The position numbers were made by a program, and so were the translations under genes. The notes under the pieces were generated by a model. It was not told the origin of the DNA. It saw only the letters and a program-made list of their open reading frames with translations, and searched no databases. 64,000 nt of DNA from Anseranas semipalmata (Eukaryota; Chordata; Aves; Anseriformes; Anseranatidae), in the NCBI GenBank assembly GCA_013399115.1, contig VXAA01006085.1:24454-88453 (forward strand). The letters are read 5' to 3'. Below, one piece after another: positions 57,721-64,000 of this stretch (position 1 is its first letter; each line of letters starts with the position of its first letter).

Positions 57721-60700
57721 CTATGCAACAGCAAACAGAACACACCACTACTTATCCCAGCAGTAGCTCTTACGTTTGAAATAAGTCATGATTTTAGAAG
57801 CACAGAATAAAGGTTATTTTAAATGACTAAGACTTAAAAAAGAAAAAAAAAAATGCAAGATTTGCTTCAAAGAGATTTCCTGAGAGTCAGAGAGAACTAT
57901 TTTCTTGCACATAAGTTAAGAGGAGTCTGTAGCTAGTGGCTACTGAACAGAAAACAAGCATAACGCTGACAAATTTACCATTCTTATAGCCCCTCACCTC
58001 TCCCCCACAAATGACCATTAGCATACATCAAAATTTAACAAATTGCTGGTAGGATTAAAAAAATGGAAAACACCAGGCAAAAAGAAAAAATGATTTATTT
58101 GAGTCTATAAAAAAAACAATTGTTAGACTAAATTTGCAACCATAAACATTTCATTAAAATACTTAACAGGAAAATATATATACACATTATATTTTGAAAT
58201 TAAACTTTTATTGAAATAGACATTCATATGCTGTATTAAACATTCATTATAATGGAAAGAGGCTAAACCATTTGGATGTTTCCTGTGAAAATACTTGATT
58301 CCAAGAACGTTTTCATTGGAGAATTTGCTTTTTCCAGTAAGTTTTTCAGGTTTTTTTTTCAGTTTCTCTTCTTGATCCAAATCTTCAGAAACAAAGTTTC
58401 TAAACCTTACCATTTAAGGAACAGAACTTTTGGTTCCAATTGTCTCTGTTTAAGTGGCATTTTATACTGCTCTGCAATGGTACTATTCAAGCAACTTTCT
58501 CGAATCTTGTCAAAAAGAAGATTATGATATCACTGAAAGACGAGAGAACATAAGAAAAGTATTTATGGCATCAACTACAACAATCACAGTGCAGGATAGT
58601 TTTTCTAGATGTTGTGCTATACAAAGCTTCATCTAATCACAGACTTAATCACACGACAGTGTTATACACAAAAGAAGTTCTCCAAATAAATTTTTAGGGC
58701 AGGGGGCCTCAGCCAAGTATGCATGTATGAGTTTGTTAAGCTGAAGGCAGAAACTATATAGAACTGTGTAAAGTGTTCTTATTGTCTCCATGCTCACCCC
58801 TGCGCTCAATTCAGATAAGCTGCAATGGTATGTATGGACGTCAGCTCTCGTTCAGACAACCAAAAACATAAATGATACAAACAACTGACCAAGGAGTTAT
58901 CACAAAGGTCTGGCAGAATACATCCTGTTTCAAATATTAAATACTGCTCTTCTGGGAAACGGCTGTATTTCCAAACTAACGCTTTGTATTTGTTTTTCAG
59001 GTCGGGAAGTGATGAGAAACAGAAAAGGAAGGGAGATACGGACCCCTGACAGCACTTCTCTGTCCCACAGGTTCACCTCCATCGCTTGGGGAAGGGGCGA
59101 CCACAGGTTCTCCAACACCACTTTCTGAGCCTTCTAACCTCTACCTCCAAATCCCCAACCAAGCTTTGAAACTGGGAGAGATTTTCAGAGGCACTTGAGG
59201 AAAACCACCAACTTTTAAAGATCTTAGTTTTTTGTTTGTTTTGTTTCTTAAGTATTGTTCTCTCAATTGCTGGCAATGTCTACAGAATAGCATTAGGAGT
59301 CGACCATCTTGAGACCACAGCGCTGTTATTTCTTAGGAAGAGCTCCTTACGAACATGCCCTGCTTCAAGTTTTGTTTATGCAAACTTAATTTACTTGAAT
59401 TTATGCTTGCAGTTACCCACGAAGCCAAATCAGTACCAGAATCCCGGGTACCCTCGTGCCTGACACTGGAAGGTTTCCTTCTGAGGTTTGATGTCTTCTC
59501 ATTAAAATCCTACCAAAGTCAAGGAGGAGAAGGGGGAAAGAATTCAGTTTGCTATAATTTTTTTTACTTCTTGGCCTCTTTCAAATAATCATGTCTTAAT
59601 TCGTAATGATCTGACAGACAGCAGAAGCTGGTTGGTTTAATGACCTAGTTGCATCAGGGAAAACACAGGAAAATATAAAGCCTCTACAGGCTTACAGAAA
59701 ATTTGGCTGGCGGAAGGCTATGAAGGGAATAAGGAAGCCCCTCCAACACAAAAGAAACCAACAAACACACACCCTGCCAAACATCCATCTACAGAGATGT
59801 CTTCAATTGGGAAAACCTGTTTTCCTAATAGCAAAACAATAAGCGAATGACTAGTTATGAGTGTGTACACTAATACATAGCATGTATGTTATATAGGAGA
59901 TATACTTTTACATATGTGAATATAGTATAGCAACTACAAAGCTAACACCTTTATTTCAGAATCATCTAAAACCACTTATGCAAAATCTAAGGGCTTTTCT
60001 ACATGGAAAAATAGTGCTCATTAGTTGTTCAACATTATTTCCCAGGTGAGCCCTCTTATTCTGCGTTAAAAGTTCCAATTTTAGTATGCTTTAGAAAAGA
60101 TTAAACTAAACTGAAAAAAAAAAAAAAGATTGAGTGAAGAGCAATAATGTTGTCATGAGGAATAAATGCAGAAAAGCTGCTACTTTTGAAATTCTTAACA
60201 TTTACACCTTCACATTAAGATCCCTCTACAGATACAGCTATCCAAAGGTCAGCTATGATACATACGTGGGAATCCACAGCTTCTGCGCACGAAGCTGTAT
60301 TTGGTAAAGATGCTCTGAGCTGAGCACCCCAGGAAAAAAAAAACAGGTTGTCACCCACCCCTGGTGGAAGGGAGCAGCCGCCTGCGGGCTGCTGAGGGCC
60401 CAAAGAGCTTTGGGGAGGGCTTGAGCTACTGCACACGCTCTGCAAAGCGTCTGAAGGCTTCAGCCACGCTCAGAACCATCTCTGGCTCTCCAAAGATCTA
60501 TTGCAAGGAAAACATTAAAATATCACGCATAGTTTGTTTGTTGGGAAACTGGGTCATAAAATACACTATTGTATTGACAATGAGCAAAGTGGAAAATTAA
60601 ACACGGCCTGGGAACCTTGACCAAGAGTTTTCTGAATTTTGGACAACAATTACGGCATAAAAGTATCATTCCAAAATTAGTAGCAGAGTTGTAACTGGTG

Positions 60701-63040
60701 CCTACAGTAAGTAGGGAGCCATTTTCACAATGCACAACACCGATGGATGATTTGTGCAGAGAAAGAATTAGCACTTTTGATTCTTAAACTCCTTTTAAGA
60801 AGCATATTCCAATGTATAAGGCTACTGCCTTCTGCAAAAGCTTTTTTTTAACCTGTTCCTGAGATACACCCCCTACTCTACTTGCATCTTCCTCTCCTGA
60901 CTTCCCCAATTACATTTCCCATCAGAGTCCGCATCAGAAGTTATTGGGCAAATTTTGGAAAGGTCAGAGTATTTCTATATCACATCATCAATATAGCTTG
61001 GCTGCAAACCCCCGTTAACAAGCCCAAGGAAGATTATCTACTTCTGAGTAATCCTGCAATGGCAGAGTTGCAGTCTTCATGACACTGCACTGGGAAAAGC
61101 AACAGAATGAGACTGACAAAAAAAAAAAATAGCGCCCAAAAGCTCATTCCACGAATCCTTGTCTTCCAGACATTTCAATGTATTTGGCTTTATTCATTAA
61201 TATCAGCTGGTTTACTAAGACCTCTTGCTCAAATCTCTGGAAGTTCTTTAATAACAAAATTCTGGATGTGCAGTTCTGCTGATCCTCTTCCATTCTTAAG
61301 TTTTCTTCATTTACTTCAGACCAGAATGCCTCCCCATGACCTTCTTCCTAACAGAATCTTCAAAAATGTTAACTTGGGCATTTTTCACGTTCACTCTTGT
61401 GATCCAGATCTATTCATCACCCCACAGAAACTGGGAGTCTGTAAAGATACTGGAGAGGGGAAACCGAATGTCCCATATGGTATTTTGGAGATGTGACCTT
61501 TTTTCAGTCTACCAGCATTCACTCTTCTATATACATTCTCATATTGCCTTCAAACCTCAATTGAAGCTAAGCATCTTCCAGCAATGAAGTAAGTGATATG
61601 AATAATGCATTTGTCAGATGTGGTTTATTTTTCCCTTTCCTCAGAAGAACTGCAGAGGCAGTAGAATTGCCTTATAGAGGGGAGAAAAGAAAAGATTGTT
61701 TCTAATCTACTTATATTAGAGAAGGCAAAGTTCAAAGAGCTCATCTTACACTGAAGGTCTCAAGCTTTGCAATGGCTCTCGCTTCTTTCTTTGTCTGAGC
61801 TCCAAGAATAAATTTCCAAAATTGAAGATCCAAATACCTCTTCAGCTACGTAACATAATTTCTTTCAATACCGTTAAACCTGCATGGATTACCTAGCCTT
61901 TTCTAGTAAAACTACAGATGACACTACTGTACTCAGATCTGATTTTATTCATATTCTAAACCACACAAACACAAAAAAGCTTATTCAAGAGAATTTTGCA
62001 TACTGGTAGGTATAGTCCGCAGTTTTTCTAAAAAGGAAAAAAAAAAACGGAAATATGTCAAGGAGAACGTCAAAGGCTCGATGTCCCTCAAGAGCGTTCA
62101 TTTGCTTTTGGAATTTTCATCTGCAGAGAGCATCCGTTCCTAGCATGCTATTTTAGGACTGTTTTAAGCCTTGTACAGGCATGTTCATCCCCTGATAACA
62201 GTGCAAGACTCCAAAGAACTTATAAGTAGCTACGTGAAACCAGACCACCTTTTGACCTGGTTAATAAATGTTTGCAATTCTCATTTCTAGGCAAGAAAAG
62301 CACTAATGATACCTGAGCAAAGTTAAGGAAGATCCTGTATCTCTTCCTCAGCTGAAACAATTTACAGCTCTGCGTTAAGGAAATCATAGTCAAATAACGT
62401 GCTTCCGCCAGTATCTGGACAGGGTCAGGAGCATTTGCTCCCCAGCGTACAATTAGCCAGCTGTATTTTGTTTGTTTAGCAGATGGAACAACAAACCCAA
62501 ATTGGTAGGCTATCTGGAAACAAAATCATCCAGGGCAGATCTGAATTCCAAGGTAATATGAAAAACCCTTTATTTTCAGAAACTTGTCATCTTTGTCTTG
62601 CTTACATACCACTCAGTATCAAACTGACTGCCAGTCCCGGGGTCTGGAAGGAACTCCACGGCTCAAGCTGGATGTGGGAAACCTATTACCTTCTACAGGA
62701 TGACTCTCCAACTAGTAGCAACTAGGCACACAGATCACCTAACAGATTTCCTGTAATTGCAGGGAATCTGAGTAATTGCATTGTCTCTTTTGTTATGGCA
62801 CACCGCTGCTTACTGTTGTAAGGACTTCAATGTTCTGCTTTTTTTTTTTCTTTTATAAATGCAGTACATTCAGTAGAAGCGTGAAATTTAACCACTTGTA
62901 CCCAGGAAGATGTCACTACAAGACATCTTGTCATGTCCCTTTGGCTTTGAAACGACGTGGATTCTGCAGGCAAAGAAACTGGCCACCTCAAAATCATGGC
63001 AAAACCTACAGAGGGACACATCTTGATGCTAAATAAAACA

Positions 63041-63048
63041 AAATAATA

Positions 63049-63081
<33 letters not shown>
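63041..63081. repeat. (AAT)n microsatellite with poly(A) tail
   Basis: About nine AAT-type units followed by a run of about 12 A. Confidence 0.95.
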
Positions 63082-63083
<2 letters not shown>

Positions 63084-63429
63084 GATATTGTCTTCCCAGG
63101 CAGAATTTCACCACAAAGATTTAGGGAATTCACAAATGCTCTCCCTTTTTGCAGATCCAATCTAGTATCTTGGAGGCCTGGTGCACGAAAAGATTATGAA
63201 AACAAATGAGAACAGCAAGGCACGCTGTTTACGTGCAGCTGGACATTTTTCAAGTTTTCATTCTCTTTTCAAGGACCTTAGAGCAAATTACATTACTTCT
63301 AATTAAAAAACTGGCTTTGATTACGTGGGCAATGAAAGCTGCAACCGAAAACCTTTATATACCGTGCAGTTTTGCACTTCAAAAACTCGAGAAGCGGTTG
63401 CAGTTTCGCTCTTTGTTGCTGTTTGGCGA

Positions 63430-64000
63430 TAAGGAGTGAAGGCGACGGCGGTTACAGAGTTTGGGTGCTGTTTTGGGGCAGGGGGAGGCAGCTCTTTGTT
63501 CCTGTGCTGAAACCAACCCCAGTTTCAAGGCGAAGCTCGCCGTGACGCGCAGCGAGCGGGCTCTGGGAATCGGCTGCGGCACAGGCACGGCCAAAGCCCC
63601 ACTTCTGGCCCACGGCGCTTGAGGAGACCGCTGGCAGTCTGCTGGCTCCGTCCCTGCCTCCAAAGGGGGCTAAGCGTTGGCTGAAGACCCAGAGCAACGT
63701 CCCCTCCTGGCGAGCCAACTTCAGCCACGGCCCCAGGCTCACGAAGGGCTCCCCAGCCCCTCGGCGGCCCGGCTGCCAGCGGCTGGGGACATGGCTCGGC
63801 CAGGACCGGGGGCTCCGGGAGCGGGGGCTCCGGCGGCTCGTCCCCGCGGCCGCCTCACCGCGATGCCCCAAGGGCAGCCCTTCAGAGGCCGGCCCCTCAG
63901 CCCGCGGCGGCTCGCAGCACACACCCGGACGGGACGCCACAAAGGAGACGAAAGCGTTTTAAAAGCCAGCGTGGACGCAATCCAAGCGCTGACGGGCTTA
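63430..64000. promoter_or_regulatory. CpG-rich block, probable downstream edge of the ITM2B promoter island
   Basis: GC and CpG content climb steeply from about 63430 to the window end, unlike the AT-rich intron beside it. ITM2B exon 1 is expected upstream on the minus strand, so this is probably the inner side of its CpG island. No frame here encodes the conserved ITM2B N-terminus, so exon 1 itself should lie beyond 64000. Confidence 0.6.

Larger units (their letters stand above)
47614..63429 (-). other. ITM2B intron 1 (at least 15.8 kb, 5' end not in the window)
   Basis: Long first intron, as in other vertebrates. Contents: CR1 fragments at 49200-49386 and 55708-56270, A/T simple repeats (48427-48462, 54104-54143, 57691-57720, 60114-60128, 63041-63081), and GC-richer patches near 50750-51180 and 56600-56840 that could be regulatory. 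No coding exon was recognised. Confidence 0.75.

Noticed and set aside
63452..63940. 162-codon minus-strand frame as ITM2B exon 1
   Set aside because: It is GC-rich, Arg/Pro/Ala-biased and shows none of the conserved ITM2B N-terminal residues. CpG-island composition explains the open frame.

Overview
This is a 64-kb piece of a bird genome. Two lines of evidence support that. It carries many CR1 LINE fragments, the dominant interspersed repeat of birds. It also carries two split vertebrate genes whose predicted residues are close to amniote RB1 and ITM2B, with very compact introns. The species cannot be resolved from the sequence alone. The window is ordinary nuclear euchromatin. I saw no bacterial genes, CRISPR array, endogenous virus, tRNA or rRNA.

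Both genes run on the minus strand, so transcription goes from high to low coordinates. ITM2B (BRI2) comes first. Exons 2-6 lie between 47613 and 37913, and the 3' UTR runs to about 37290. Coding exon 1 is not in the window and probably lies just beyond 64000, next to the CpG-rich block at 63430-64000. After about 9 kb of intergenic DNA comes RB1. Six bases of exon 1 remain at 27824-27829, beside a 469-bp run of N (27830-28298) that hides the rest of exon 1 and the promoter. Exons 2 to 13 follow, from 27795 down to 490. Exon 14 and the rest of the gene lie off the left edge. All junctions of exons 2-13 keep the reading frame and match human exon phases. The visible RB1 exons encode the RbN domain, the first interdomain linker and the start of pocket subdomain A.

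Non-genic content is mostly AT-rich intron, A/T-rich simple repeats and CR1. CR1 pieces lie at 5543-5613, 5642-6062, 11262-11364, 20025-20519, 34770-37045 (an old ORF2-bearing copy with a younger CR1 3' end nested inside), 45838-45910, 49200-49386 and 55708-56270.

The two genes share a syntenic position conserved across vertebrates but do not work in one pathway. RB1 is a nuclear cell-cycle repressor. ITM2B is a type II membrane protein with a BRICHOS chaperone domain and a furin-released C-terminal peptide.

Points most worth a second look: (1) an apparent 28-nt RB1 intron 1 with good splice signals and conserved phase, beside the assembly gap; (2) three back-to-back perfect stem-loops at 25767-25838 in RB1 intron 2, two of which share a core but have different, still complementary, arms; (3) loss of the proline after the residue aligned with human RB1 S249; (4) the nested CR1; (5) a degenerate 39-bp triplication in ITM2B intron 4; (6) a duplicated U-rich element just after the ITM2B poly(A) signal. 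I found no convincing new multi-gene system.
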